Below are positions 26,487 through 36,004 of a stretch of 64,000 bases of DNA, in pieces (position 1 is the first letter of the stretch; every line of letters starts with the position of its first letter). The stretch is taken from NCBI GenBank assembly GCA_910584405.1, contig CAJUAL010000007.1:46895-110894 (forward strand), read 5' to 3'. The stretch is from an uncultured Vampirovibrio sp. (GTDB lineage Bacteria; Cyanobacteriota; Vampirovibrionia; Gastranaerophilales; Gastranaerophilaceae). The position numbers were made by a program, and so were the translations under genes. The notes beneath the pieces were generated by a model. The model was not told the DNA's origin, did not search any database, and was given only the letters and a program-made list of their open reading frames with translations.

Positions 26487-26514
26487 GTCACTCTGAACTT
26501 GATTCAGAGTCTAT
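26487..26514. repeat. 28-bp palindromic repeat, identical copy at 28146
   Basis: The unit has CTCTGAA and TTCAGAG arms within GTCACTCTGAACTTGATTC... and ends AGTCTAT. It is identical over 28 bp to 28146-28173. It is of the dispersed intergenic palindrome type. Confidence 0.75.
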
Positions 26515-26565
26515 AAATAAAAACAGGACAGACTCAGTGTCGAACACGGTGCGGTGTGCAATATT

Positions 26566-26973
26566 TTACTTTGCTGCGTAGTCTATAATTTTTGAAATCC
26601 CGAAAACTCTCGGGTATTTTCCGCAAATTGAGAATATAGCCATATAAATTATTAATCCGGACATAATGGCTTGAATCAAGGAATAAGGACCGATAAAAGG
26701 TCTGCTTAATAAAAATGCGATTTGTGCAGCTAAATAGTTTATGAACGGGATAATTGATAAAAATTTCAAGATTAAATCAAGCCCGCCCGCGATTACAAAA
26801 AATAATAATGAAATAAATATTGATTGAAAAACATTAAATCTTAAGAAACGGGAAGGTGATTTTTTTTGAAAATACAAAATAACAAGTATAATCATACCTG
26901 CCCAACCTGCTGTAAGATATGTTGCAGTACTGAATATTCTATCGAACCAACCGACAGAAACAGAATTTCTCAT
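26566..26973 (-). CDS. Tic20-like four-helix membrane protein
   Basis: The 135-residue protein has four hydrophobic helices (about 12-32, 45-68, 70-95 and 97-120) and the segment SRFLRFNVFQSIFISLL, which resembles the RF.RFN..Q.I motif of cyanobacterial Tic20/Ycf60 proteins. Plastid Tic20 belongs to the inner-envelope import channel; the bacterial function is unknown. It overlaps the stop of the TPR gene by one base, so both are expressed together. DUF4870-type proteins are an alternative family. Confidence 0.6.
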   Translation of the reverse strand: MRNSVSVGWFDRIFSTATYLTAGWAGMIILVILYFQKKSPSRFLRFNVFQSIFISLLFFVIAGGLDLILKFLSIIPFINYLAAQIAFLLSRPFIGPYSLIQAIMSGLIIYMAIFSICGKYPRVFGISKIIDYAAK

Positions 26974-28028
26974 TATTTTTCTCCGCGTACAGATTTAACG
27001 TAATCTTCCATAACCTGACTATAAATCAATCTGTATTCATCATTATCCGGAGCCAGACTTATTGAAGCTCTATATGCTTGAATTGCTTGTTCAAGATCTT
27101 TATTAAGATAATGAACATTTCCTAATAACATGTAAGTTTCAGGGTCATTTGGTGCAGATTGAATTGCGCTTTTGTAAAGTTTAACCGCTTCATCCAAACG
27201 ATTTGAACTAGAATACAGGTTTGCTAAAAGAACATAAGCATTCGGTGCTTTTGGTTCAAAGTCTATTGCTGTTTTAAACATTTGTTCAGCCTTTTCGTAT
27301 TCCTTAAATTCGGTTAATGAAATTGCGTAACAAATATAAATTCTGTATTTGTCATCTGTCATTGATAAAGCTTTTTCATAATAATTGTAAGCTTGTTTTT
27401 TATCCTTCATAAGGGTAAGCGCGTTTGCTATACAAACTGCAACAAGTTCGTTATCAGGATTTAATACAAAAACTTTTTTGAAAAGTTTTAATGCTGTTTC
27501 ATAATCAAATAATTTAAAACAAACATTACCTAAATCTATCAATGCATTACAATTTTCAGGATCAAGAGATAATGATTTTTCGTAATAAGCTTTTGCTTCG
27601 ACATAATCTTCTATATCTTGATACAATAATGCTATAGCATTATAAATTTCAGGGTTTGTAGAGTTTAAATCGATAGCGCGGTTGTAATAGAATAATGCTT
27701 TAGAAAAGTTTTTCCATTCCGCAAAAACGTTCCCGATATTGTAATAAATCAGGTAATTTTTAGGGTTAACAGCCAAAGCTTTATTGTAATATGACAGTGA
27801 TTTTCTAAAGTCACGTTCATAAAACCACATTGTACCCATTCCGACTAAAGCTTGAACATCATCAGGCTTGATTGCAAGTAAACTGTCTAAGACTGACATA
27901 ACCTTATCATAATCTTTTTGCATCAGGTAAAGTTCTGATAATTGATGATAATTTTGAATATTTTCAGGCTCTTTAGCCATTTTAACGACAAGCTCGTTAA
28001 TCTTCTCATTTAAACTCGTATTTTCCAT
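26973..28028 (-). CDS. TPR-repeat protein
   Basis: The 351-residue protein is built almost wholly from about nine tetratricopeptide repeats of 34 residues, with the W/L-G-Y-A-F-A-P pattern clear in units such as YLIYYNIGNVFAEWKNFSKA and PEIYNAIALLYQDIEDYVEA. There is no signal peptide or membrane helix, so it is a cytoplasmic scaffold. It precedes and overlaps the Tic20-like gene, suggesting it may act with a membrane complex. Confidence 0.88.
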   Translation of the reverse strand: MENTSLNEKINELVVKMAKEPENIQNYHQLSELYLMQKDYDKVMSVLDSLLAIKPDDVQALVGMGTMWFYERDFRKSLSYYNKALAVNPKNYLIYYNIGNVFAEWKNFSKALFYYNRAIDLNSTNPEIYNAIALLYQDIEDYVEAKAYYEKSLSLDPENCNALIDLGNVCFKLFDYETALKLFKKVFVLNPDNELVAVCIANALTLMKDKKQAYNYYEKALSMTDDKYRIYICYAISLTEFKEYEKAEQMFKTAIDFEPKAPNAYVLLANLYSSSNRLDEAVKLYKSAIQSAPNDPETYMLLGNVHYLNKDLEQAIQAYRASISLAPDNDEYRLIYSQVMEDYVKSVRGEK

Positions 28029-28078
28029 GTCTTAATTGTAGCTTATAAAGTGTTTTTTGTAAAGTTATTATCATTATT

Positions 28079-28251
28079 GTCATCCTGAACTTTGAAACGA
28101 CCTTTACAGATTATGGATCAAGCTCGGAATGACAGAAAAAGAAACGTCACTCTGAACTTGATTCAGAGTCTATTTATGCTAATAGAAATCCTAACGGGAT
28201 GAAATGACATTGACAGATTCCGGGTCAGCTTCGAAATTACAGTAACTGGTA
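28079..28251. repeat. Cluster of degenerate palindromic repeats
   Basis: Three or four imperfect units of the type CATCCTGAACTTTG, GGATCAAGCTCGGAATGACA and ATTCCGGGTCAGCTTCGAAA lie head to tail around the exact copy at 28146. The gap 28029-28374 holds these and a terminator but no gene. Confidence 0.6.
28146..28173. repeat. 28-bp palindromic repeat, second copy
   Basis: This copy is identical over 28 bp to 26487-26514, 1.66 kb away and in the same orientation. Confidence 0.75.
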
Positions 28252-28258
28252 ATACTAA

Positions 28259-28290
28259 AATCGGGACAGATGATTTACCTTGTCCCGATT
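28259..28290 (-). terminator. Terminator after the 182-aa gene
   Basis: AATCGGGACA pairs with TGTCCCGATT around a 12-nt loop. On the minus strand it is followed by TTTAG, about 85 nt after the stop of the coiled-coil gene. Confidence 0.65.
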
Positions 28291-28374
28291 ATTAAATTTT
28301 GTTTGCTTCTATTTTCTACTTGTAAATGTTATTCTATCTTCTAATTTCTATCTATCAAACTAAGTCGTTACTAA

Positions 28375-28923
28375 TTAGCTCCCTGCGGTATATTCAGGTT
28401 TCATATTTTTAGCACCGTCTTTTTCCATTTGCTTACAAGCCTCGTAATCTTGTTCTGCAACTTGAAGTTGAGACTCTAAAGTTTCCTTTTCGGTCTGTAA
28501 TAGTTCTTCTTCCTGCTTCAATGGTTCAAGCTGGCTTTCACGAATATTTTCATAATAATTACTTATTGCAGTTTCGTAATTTGATTTATAAGACTCAAGT
28601 TCAGATGTTTGTTGAGCATATAAGCTATTATACTGCGCCATAGTGTTTGCATCGACACCTGTAAAATCAGGTAATCCATTTGCACCAACAGTTATTCCAC
28701 ATGCTCCTGCTGCATTTGCTACGGCAGCATTTCTCGCATCAGAAATAGCTTTTGTAATTTGATTTTTTGCATTTTGTTCAGCTCTGGATAAATCTTTGTC
28801 CATTTTTGCAACGTCTTTCGCCGCTCTTCGGTGACGACGTTGAATATTCATCAGCTGGGATTGTATTTCCCGTTTGCGCCTCCCGGCGGACAGTTTTCCA
28901 AATGCTCCTAATAAGAAACCCAT
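28375..28923 (-). CDS. Coiled-coil protein, 182 aa
   Basis: No family is recognised. The product MGFLLGAFGKLSAGRRKREI has a basic helical N-terminus (to about residue 60), a short Gly/Ala linker near residues 65-85 containing its first Cys, and a long Glu/Gln-rich coiled coil (about 95-165). The segment REIQSQLMNIQRRHRRA resembles NELRSQTINNAKMRLA of the 712-residue sigma-28-type protein, hinting at a shared N-terminal module. A TTTTATATA box lies 37 bp upstream of the start. No Sec signal is visible. Confidence 0.65.
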   Translation of the reverse strand: MGFLLGAFGKLSAGRRKREIQSQLMNIQRRHRRAAKDVAKMDKDLSRAEQNAKNQITKAISDARNAAVANAAGACGITVGANGLPDFTGVDANTMAQYNSLYAQQTSELESYKSNYETAISNYYENIRESQLEPLKQEEELLQTEKETLESQLQVAEQDYEACKQMEKDGAKNMKPEYTAGS

Positions 28924-28960
28924 TTTTCTATCCTTGTGTTACTTGTAGTGTCCTCGTATT

Positions 28961-28969
28961 TATATAAAA
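28961..28969 (-). promoter_or_regulatory. TTTTATATA box upstream of the 182-aa gene
   Basis: The most divergent member of the CTTTATATA box set (8 of 9 positions) is preceded by an A-rich stretch and lies 37 bp before the ATG. Confidence 0.4.
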
Positions 28970-29166
28970 AATTTGTTTTTCCCATAATTGCTTTTTTTGA
29001 GCCGTTTTATTAAGAATTGTTACAAATCACTTAAATATTTGAGTATATACTTTTTATATCGCAGAGTATCTAATCCAGTATTTACGCCAGTATAGCAAGT
29101 TGAGATTTTTTTGTTTTTTTTGTAGTATTATTTTTGAATTTACATTAATAGACAGAGGATTTTATC

Positions 29167-30210
29167 ATGATAAAGAAGTTTTTTAACCCAAAAACTATAA
29201 TTTTTACACTTTTAACAATAGTAATTCTATTGTTAATGCCTAAATTAATCGGATTATTTATGCTTTTATTTGCCTCATTTGTTCTGGCTGCGGCGTTAAA
29301 TCCGTTTGTTAATAAGTTAGAGTTAAAGGTTAAAAACAGAGCTTTATCCTCTTCAATTATTGTACTTGGTTCAATTGTAGCTTTATTTGCATTAATTTTA
29401 CCAATTATAGTTATGTGTTATAAAGAAGTTGAGTTATTTATTGCAATCATGCCTCAAAAGGCTATGAATTTATATAATTTTGTAACACATTCAAAACTTT
29501 ACGGGCATACATTAGCGGAAATTATTCCAATGGAACAGCTGGTGGACGCTTCATCTAACATTGCACAAAATTTGCTTAATCAATCCGTAAACTTTACCAT
29601 GGCTGCAGCTCAAATGATTTTTGTAACCTTGGCTTTAACCATGTTTATTTATTATATCCTTGTTGATAAGAATTATTTAAGGGCTAAATTTATTGAATTT
29701 TTTCCTCCGAATTTAAAAGAAAAAGCAAGTTGTATTTTGCATAATATTACATCTAAAGTCGGTAATTATGTTAGGGCTCAGGTTGTATCTATGATAACGG
29801 TTGGCGTTATGATTACAATTGCGGTTGCTGTTTTGGGTATTGATTATCCTATTTTGCTTGGTTTAATTGCAGGTATTTTGGATATTATACCGCTTTTAGG
29901 TCCGACGATTGCGCTTGCCGTGATAATTGCAGTTGCTTTCCCGCTCGGGTTAACAAAGATTATTCTTGCAGTAATTCTTTTCCTTGTTGCTCAACAAATT
30001 TCTAATTATGTAATTCGTCCATTCTTGTTTGGTAAGTTTATGAAACTTCATCCGATTACAATATTGGTTGCCTTGTTTGTAGCAGAAGAATTTCTGGGTG
30101 TTTGGGGGGTAATCTTATCTCCTGCAATTGCAGCTACAATTTGCGTATTGATTGATGAATTGTATTTAACTCCAATAAATGAAAAGGAATCAGGTAACGG
30201 AGTTGAATAA
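29167..30210 (+). CDS. AI-2E/PerM-family transporter
   Basis: The 347-residue membrane protein has an N-terminal pair of helices (about 10-50), a third helix near 60-85, an amphipathic loop region, and four or five C-terminal helices including DIIPLLGPTIALAVIIAVAF. Order and length match the AI-2E family (PerM, YdiK, TqsA). Substrates range from AI-2 to sodium/proton exchange and cannot be read here. The downstream radical SAM gene starts inside its last 32 bp, so the two are translationally linked. Confidence 0.88.
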   Translation: MIKKFFNPKTIIFTLLTIVILLLMPKLIGLFMLLFASFVLAAALNPFVNKLELKVKNRALSSSIIVLGSIVALFALILPIIVMCYKEVELFIAIMPQKAMNLYNFVTHSKLYGHTLAEIIPMEQLVDASSNIAQNLLNQSVNFTMAAAQMIFVTLALTMFIYYILVDKNYLRAKFIEFFPPNLKEKASCILHNITSKVGNYVRAQVVSMITVGVMITIAVAVLGIDYPILLGLIAGILDIIPLLGPTIALAVIIAVAFPLGLTKIILAVILFLVAQQISNYVIRPFLFGKFMKLHPITILVALFVAEEFLGVWGVILSPAIAATICVLIDELYLTPINEKESGNGVE

Positions 30211-31738
30211 CAATAGCGAAAAGTTTTTATACCAAAGAGAATTAAGAAAAGATGCGGATTATAATATGTGGTTTGTATTTCCGGGACCTGAATCTTTTGC
30301 TCTATCTTCTCTTGGTTATTTATGGCTTTTTCGTGAAATTGACACACTAAGTAATATTAATATAGAAAGAGTTTATTCTGATACTAAAACAACGCGATTG
30401 ATGCGTAATGATATTGATTTAATTGCGTTTTCTCTAAGCTTTGATATGGATTTTCTTGAAGTTTTCAAGTTTATGGACTGGTGCGGTTATCCTTTTAAGG
30501 CAACAGAACGCGGTGAAGATATTCCGCTTATTTTTGCGGGAGGTCCTGTAATTACCGCGAATCCTGAACCGTATAGAGAAATTTTTGATTTCTTTGTCAT
30601 TGGTGACGGCGAGGTGCTAAATGTACAGATTATTAATATTTGCAATCAAATGAAAGGACAGCCGAAGTCTGAAATTTTAAAAGAATTAGCAAAAATTGAA
30701 GGTGTTTATGTCCCTAATATAAGCAAAAAAGTCATAAAATCGACTAAAAAGCTTCCCGAATGTATCTATACACCTATAGTCAGTGAAAAGACTTTTTTCC
30801 CGAATACTTTTATTTTGGAAGTTGAGCGCGGGTGTGCAAACAGATGCGGCTTTTGTCTTGCTTCATATATTAATTTACCTATTCGCTTTGTTCCGTATGA
30901 AAAACTTATTGAAACAATTGAACTTGGGTTAAAGTATACCAATAAAATTGCACTTTTAGGGGCACAAATTACGGCGCATCCTAAATTTGAAGATATTTGC
31001 CGCTATGTTGAAGCAAAAATTGATAACGGTGAAGATATTGAAATGGGTGTTTCTTCTTTAAGAGTTGATTCATTTACCGTTCCAATTGTAAGAACTTTAG
31101 TGAAAGCAGGACAAAAAAATCTTACGCTTGCAATTGAAGCCGGAAGTGAGCGATTAAGACGGGTAATTAATAAAAACCTTACGGAAGATCAGATTTATTC
31201 AGCAATAGACGCTGCTGTTGAGTGCGGGCTTCGCGGAATGAAATTTTACGGAATGATAGGTTTACCTACTGAAACTATGGAAGATATTGAAGAGATTATC
31301 GATTTATCAAAACGAATTAAAGCAAAATATAAGGGCTTTGATATATCTTTCGGGTTTTCGACGTTTGTACCAAAAGCCAATACTCCGTTTCAATGGTTTG
31401 GAAGAGATAATGAAAAATCGTTGGAGCAAAAATCGAAATATCTTCAAAAAGAGCTTCATAAAATTGGGGTTCAGGCAAGTGTATCAAGTCCTAAATGGGA
31501 TTATTATCAGGCTGTTTTATCTCGTGGTGATGTAAATTTGACGGATTATTTAATTGAGATATACAGGCAAGGAGGAAAACTGGGGGCTTTCAAAAAGGCT
31601 GCAAAACTGCTTAACATTAATACCGATTATTATGCATTAGAAAATTATGGTTACGAAAAATGTCTTCCGTGGGATTTTATTGAAATGCGTCCGGGAAAAG
31701 ATTTTCTTATAAACGAAAGTAAACGTCTTATTTCTTAA
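30179..31738 (+). CDS. Radical SAM protein with B12-binding-like N-terminus
   Basis: The 519-residue protein is a shorter relative of the 841-residue protein at 990-3515. It has a GGP...GDGE N-terminal domain (about 118-146), the cluster ligands C219, C223 and C226 in CANRCGFC, AIEAGSERLRRV, and an LPTET loop. It lacks the DUF2344 tail. Its reaction is unknown. The ATG at 30179 lies inside the PerM gene and has no good ribosome-binding site, so the true start may be a few codons later. Its stop shares TTAA with the convergent phosphatase stop. Confidence 0.85.
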   Translation: MKRNQVTELNNNSEKFLYQRELRKDADYNMWFVFPGPESFALSSLGYLWLFREIDTLSNINIERVYSDTKTTRLMRNDIDLIAFSLSFDMDFLEVFKFMDWCGYPFKATERGEDIPLIFAGGPVITANPEPYREIFDFFVIGDGEVLNVQIINICNQMKGQPKSEILKELAKIEGVYVPNISKKVIKSTKKLPECIYTPIVSEKTFFPNTFILEVERGCANRCGFCLASYINLPIRFVPYEKLIETIELGLKYTNKIALLGAQITAHPKFEDICRYVEAKIDNGEDIEMGVSSLRVDSFTVPIVRTLVKAGQKNLTLAIEAGSERLRRVINKNLTEDQIYSAIDAAVECGLRGMKFYGMIGLPTETMEDIEEIIDLSKRIKAKYKGFDISFGFSTFVPKANTPFQWFGRDNEKSLEQKSKYLQKELHKIGVQASVSSPKWDYYQAVLSRGDVNLTDYLIEIYRQGGKLGAFKKAAKLLNINTDYYALENYGYEKCLPWDFIEMRPGKDFLINESKRLIS

Positions 31739-32355
31739 ATAGGGGTATAATCCGAATAAACAAGGCTTGCCCAATTTTCGAAATAGCTGATTTGGGTTGC
31801 ACTCCCTGTTCTTATGAATATTTTTGATAATTTATCGGCAGGAATATCAAGAGCAGCACAAATTGCAGCTTGAATCACTTCAGGGTGAGTAACGATAATA
31901 ATTCTATTTCCGATATTTTCTTCAACAAGTCGTTCTATAACTTCTTTTACCCTAGTGACAAGTTGAGCTGAACTTTCAGCATCTCCCATTGATTCGTCAG
32001 GGTTTAAAAGTAAATGATTAAAACCTTCCGGATATTTATTGAGGAGTCCGCCGATTGTTTGACCGTTCCAGTTTCCGTATTTTCGTAATGTTAAATCATC
32101 TAATATTACATAATCTTTTTTAAATAATTTTGCAATCATCATGGCTGATTGTACGGTTCTTATTGCCGGTGAGGTATAAATAACATCATTTTTAACTCCT
32201 CTTGCTTTCAGGTACCCCGCAAGAGCTTCCATTTCCTCAACTCCGCCTTCTGATAACGGTGGGTAGTTAAGTGCATCTGAAAGACGTCCCTCTTCCGAAT
32301 AAATAGTTGCTCCATGACAAACAAATGTTATTTTACATTTTCTTTGAAAATACAT
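31735..32355 (-). CDS. Histidine phosphatase family protein with CHG instead of RHG
   Basis: The 206-residue protein has the phosphoglycerate mutase-like fold: ITFVCHGATIYSEEGRLSDA with catalytic His14, YTSPAIRTVQSA, and the second catalytic His in IIIVTHPEVIQAA. The Arg before the first His, normally RHG and a phosphate ligand, is Cys13 here. Either another residue replaces it or activity is altered. No neighbour indicates the substrate. It is single and convergent with the radical SAM gene. Confidence 0.85.
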   Translation of the reverse strand: MYFQRKCKITFVCHGATIYSEEGRLSDALNYPPLSEGGVEEMEALAGYLKARGVKNDVIYTSPAIRTVQSAMMIAKLFKKDYVILDDLTLRKYGNWNGQTIGGLLNKYPEGFNHLLLNPDESMGDAESSAQLVTRVKEVIERLVEENIGNRIIIVTHPEVIQAAICAALDIPADKLSKIFIRTGSATQISYFENWASLVYSDYTPI

Positions 32356-32428
32356 ATCAGCTCCTTATATTATATATTATAGCATAGTTTTTATTTTTGC
32401 GGTAGTATAAGAGAAAAAGGAGATAATC

Positions 32429-32926
32429 ATGAAGGGAACAGCTTTTAAATTCGGAGATAATATTTCAACAGACCATATTGCACCCGGCAGACTTTATCAT
32501 TTACGTTCAAATCTGCCTGAGTTTGCAAAACATGTCTTGGAAGATGCTGATGAAACTTTTGCATCTCGCATGAAAAAAGGTGATTTTGTTGTTGCAGGGT
32601 CAAATTTCGGATTGGGTTCTTCTCGTGAACATGCTCCGCTTATTATGAAAATTGCAGGTGTCGGAGCTGTTTTGGCTAAGTCTTTTGCAAGAATTTTTTA
32701 TAGAAACGCTATAAATATCGGACTTTTGGCAATTGAATGTGATACTGATTCTATTGATGAAGGTGATGAATTAGAACTTGATATAGAAAAAGGAATTATT
32801 ACCAACCTAACTAATGGCGCAATTATTCAAATTGAGCCGTTGCCTCCTGTTATGATTAAGCTTTTGGAAGACGGAGGGTTGGTTGAACATATTAAGAAAA
32901 ACGGCGATTTTAAACTTACTGACTAA
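32429..32926 (+). CDS. leuD: 3-Isopropylmalate dehydratase small subunit (LeuD-like)
   Basis: The 165-residue swivel domain begins with GDNISTDHIAPGRL, continues with GSNFGLGSSREHAPL (57-71), and ends in a short helix. It is the small subunit of an aconitase-superfamily hydro-lyase, used in leucine synthesis or, in homoaconitase-like versions, in other pathways. No large subunit (LeuC) is adjacent, so its partner is elsewhere. AAAGGAG precedes the ATG by 6 nt. Confidence 0.88.
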   Translation: MKGTAFKFGDNISTDHIAPGRLYHLRSNLPEFAKHVLEDADETFASRMKKGDFVVAGSNFGLGSSREHAPLIMKIAGVGAVLAKSFARIFYRNAINIGLLAIECDTDSIDEGDELELDIEKGIITNLTNGAIIQIEPLPPVMIKLLEDGGLVEHIKKNGDFKLTD

Positions 32927-33020
32927 TTGTTTTTAACGTAAACTCTTAATATATTGAGTTTAATGTAAAATTATTATATCCTATTTGTTATAGGACAGAC
33001 TTATTTTAAAGGGAGAAAGC

Positions 33021-34322
33021 ATGAATATTCAAGAACGTTTAGACGGCATAAATGCAGTTATTAAAAACATTGCAGAATTTATTCAAACTGATGAAAATAT
33101 AAAAACTGATTTTAACGAATACTTAAGAACAATCGGTGCTAATTCAAAAAACGGTATTCCGTTACAAACAGCATGTTTTAGCTATATATTAGAACGAAAT
33201 CTCGGGGAAGATTTAAAAAGTATTCCTCAGCTTTATCTTGAAAGTAACAAAGGGCTTGATAAAGATATAAAAGATATTGTAAGTGCTATTGATGAATCAA
33301 TTTCATCGGTTTTTGAGATTAAAAAGGTTACAAAAACAGGATTTGAACTGCTTAATATCGTCAATGAACGCAAATATATGATTACATCATTGATGAAAAT
33401 GACTTCATTCAGAGGTTTAGGTTCAGGTGATTATATTATTGCTCGTATTGTTAATATCAATGGCGATTACTTCCTGTTAGAAATCTCAGGAGTTCTGCCT
33501 GCAACTAAAAAAGACGATGCTTATCGTTTTGCGGTTGCAAAGATTATCCAAAACCCTGAGCTTGTTTACCTTGACAACCCTGAAAAACAAAAAGAAATCG
33601 AAGAAGATGTTGCGGATATTTATAAAAAATTTGTTGAATTTTTTGGTACAACAGAAGTTATTACAACCAATAAAAATGCTGATGCTTTAATCGGTGTATT
33701 TAACGATTATGCTGAAGAAGGCACAAAAGCTGATTTCTCAGCACTTATTGCAGAACCTGAAGAGTATAAATTCTTTAATGTCAGTGAATTTAACAACTCT
33801 TACGATAACTTTTTGGAAAATTCTTTGGGCGGATTCTCTTCACATAAAGAAACATATGACGTAGGAATTATTTATGATGAAGAATTAGGATTGTACGCAA
33901 TTCCTTTTTACGGAACATTTAACAAGATTTTTGAAGTAAAAGATTATACAAAAGTTACCAATTACGATTCTTGTATAAAATATTTTCTTCAAAATGATAA
34001 ATACAGTGCAAATCTTATCAGAATGGTAGCTTCAAAGCATAAAAACTTTATGGAAATTGTTAACGCTGTTCTTGCTAAGAATTATTCATTGGAAGAATTA
34101 TTGAAAAAGTATAAAAGAAGATATATTAATAATAAGATTATATCTTCAACAACAGTATTATACCGTTCAAATGCATTTTCAAGCACGCTTGGTATAATCG
34201 AAGATAACGAATCAAGACCTCAGATTGATACAACACAAAAAATCGGCAGAAATGACCCTTGTCCTTGCGGAAGCGGTAAAAAATATAAAAAATGCTGCGG
34301 GGCTGCTGTTCTTCAAAGCTAA
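33021..34322 (+). CDS. Protein with C-terminal SEC-C zinc motif
   Basis: The 433-residue protein ends in a SEC-C motif, RNDPCPCGSGKKYKKCCG, with ligands C414, C416, C425 and C426. This zinc motif is found at the end of SecA and in many proteins of unknown function, where it mediates binding to the ribosome or to SecB-like partners. The first ~400 residues are soluble, acidic and without a recognised domain. It lies 5 bp before recN, so the two are probably co-transcribed. Confidence 0.8.
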   Translation: MNIQERLDGINAVIKNIAEFIQTDENIKTDFNEYLRTIGANSKNGIPLQTACFSYILERNLGEDLKSIPQLYLESNKGLDKDIKDIVSAIDESISSVFEIKKVTKTGFELLNIVNERKYMITSLMKMTSFRGLGSGDYIIARIVNINGDYFLLEISGVLPATKKDDAYRFAVAKIIQNPELVYLDNPEKQKEIEEDVADIYKKFVEFFGTTEVITTNKNADALIGVFNDYAEEGTKADFSALIAEPEEYKFFNVSEFNNSYDNFLENSLGGFSSHKETYDVGIIYDEELGLYAIPFYGTFNKIFEVKDYTKVTNYDSCIKYFLQNDKYSANLIRMVASKHKNFMEIVNAVLAKNYSLEELLKKYKRRYINNKIISSTTVLYRSNAFSSTLGIIEDNESRPQIDTTQKIGRNDPCPCGSGKKYKKCCGAAVLQS

Positions 34323-34327
34323 AAATT

Positions 34328-35980
34328 ATGATTAAACAGTTAAAACTAAAAAATTACATATTAATAGATGAACTGTGCGCGAATTTTGATAATCGGCTTA
34401 ACATTATAACAGGTGAAACAGGCGCAGGTAAAAGTATTTTGTTAAATGCAATTGACTTGGTTTTTTCATCTCGTGTATCAAAAGATGTAATAAAAACAGG
34501 CTGTGATAAAGCTTGTATTGAAATTACTCTTGATAATACAAAGCATGATTTGACTGAATTGTTTGAGGAAAACGGTATTGATAATCTGGGAACGGAAGTT
34601 ATTATTACCAAAGAAATTACTCAAAGCTCTGTTCGCTCAAGAATTAACGGAACTCTTGTAAATCAGGAGCTTCTGAAAAGTTTGAGAACTTTGTTTGTTG
34701 ATATTCACTCTCAGCATCAGACGTATACCTTTTTACAGCCACAGTATCATATTAATTTGCTTGATTCATACGGCAGAGACGATTACGGCAATCTTTTAGA
34801 CTCTTATAAGACTTTGTATTCCCGATTTGAAGCTTTGCAAAAACAACTTGAAACCGCAAAAAATTCGGCTAATGCTACAGAATCTCAGATTGATTTTCTT
34901 AAATTTCAAATAAATGAGATTGAAGAGGTTAATATTCAAGGAATAAATGAAGATGAAGAATTATCTCAAGAGCTTGAAGTGCTTGCAAACGCTGAAAAAC
35001 TCAAAGATTTGACGGGAAGTTCATACTGGGCAATAAACGGTGACGACGGGTCTATCTTAGAAGCTTTAACAAAAATTAAGTATGATATTTCAAAAGCTGT
35101 ATCTTTTGACTCTAAATTAGAGCCTTTAAGCCAGCAGTTTTTGGATGCTATGGAAAATTTGCGTGATATATCATCAGAATTAAGGGATTACAGCCAAAGC
35201 CTAGATAACGATACAGCACGCTTAGATGAAATTCAGGAACGATTGTTCTTAATGGATAAATTAAAGCGTAAATACGGCGGAACCCTTGAGTCTGTCCTGA
35301 AAAGTTATGAAGAATTTTCTACCGAGCTTTCAAATATAGAGTTCTCAACTAAAAATGTAGAAGAACTGGAAAAAGAAATTACATCAATTAAGGCTGAATT
35401 AACCGCTCTTGCAGCTCAAATTACCGAAAATCGCAGCAATTACGCTCAAGTCTTATCAGTATTAATTCAAGATAAGTTAGCAGTATTGGAACTTCCTAAA
35501 GCCAGATTTGAAATAAGAATAACTCCTAAAAATTTATCTTCAAATGGTGCGGATAACGTTGAATTTATGATTTCGACAAATGTATCGGAGGATTTGAAAC
35601 CTTTAGCAAAAGTAGCTTCAGGCGGTGAAATTTCTCGTGTTATGCTTGCTATAAAATCTATTTTTGCACAAAATGATGAAATAGATACGGTAATTTTTGA
35701 TGAAATAGATACAGGAATTTCAGGTAAGGCGACTCAAAGTGTTGCCGATGAAATGGTGGAATTAAGTAAATCTCATCAGATAATTATTATTACTCACCAG
35801 GCAATTATTGCTTCAAAAGCTGACAAACACTTCTATGTACGTAAATCGCAAGCTGATGAAACAAAGGTTGAAGTTTATGTCTTAACAGGTGATAATAAAA
35901 TTAAAGCAATAGCTGAGCTTGCAGGCGGTACGATTAACGAACAATCTATTGAATTTGCAAAATCGCTTATTGAAACGTAA
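34328..35980 (+). CDS. recN: DNA repair protein RecN
   Basis: The 550-residue SMC-like ATPase has Walker A GETGAGKS (29-36), a coiled coil through about residues 150-370, the ABC signature ASGGEISRVML (about 427-437), Walker B VIFDEIDTGISG (about 455-466) and a His switch (IIITHQAIIA). It acts in double-strand-break repair. The start is the ATG at 34328 (MIKQLKLKNY), where the family begins; an earlier in-frame ATG overlaps the SEC-C gene. The protein is full length. Confidence 0.95.
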   Translation: MIKQLKLKNYILIDELCANFDNRLNIITGETGAGKSILLNAIDLVFSSRVSKDVIKTGCDKACIEITLDNTKHDLTELFEENGIDNLGTEVIITKEITQSSVRSRINGTLVNQELLKSLRTLFVDIHSQHQTYTFLQPQYHINLLDSYGRDDYGNLLDSYKTLYSRFEALQKQLETAKNSANATESQIDFLKFQINEIEEVNIQGINEDEELSQELEVLANAEKLKDLTGSSYWAINGDDGSILEALTKIKYDISKAVSFDSKLEPLSQQFLDAMENLRDISSELRDYSQSLDNDTARLDEIQERLFLMDKLKRKYGGTLESVLKSYEEFSTELSNIEFSTKNVEELEKEITSIKAELTALAAQITENRSNYAQVLSVLIQDKLAVLELPKARFEIRITPKNLSSNGADNVEFMISTNVSEDLKPLAKVASGGEISRVMLAIKSIFAQNDEIDTVIFDEIDTGISGKATQSVADEMVELSKSHQIIIITHQAIIASKADKHFYVRKSQADETKVEVYVLTGDNKIKAIAELAGGTINEQSIEFAKSLIET

Positions 35981-36004
35981 TTAATTAAGAAAGGGGAGTT
36001 ATGT

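Noticed and set aside
30179..30210. Frameshift fusing the PerM and radical SAM genes
   Set aside because: Both proteins are complete by family length; the 32-bp overlap is more simply a coupled start or a slightly later true start.
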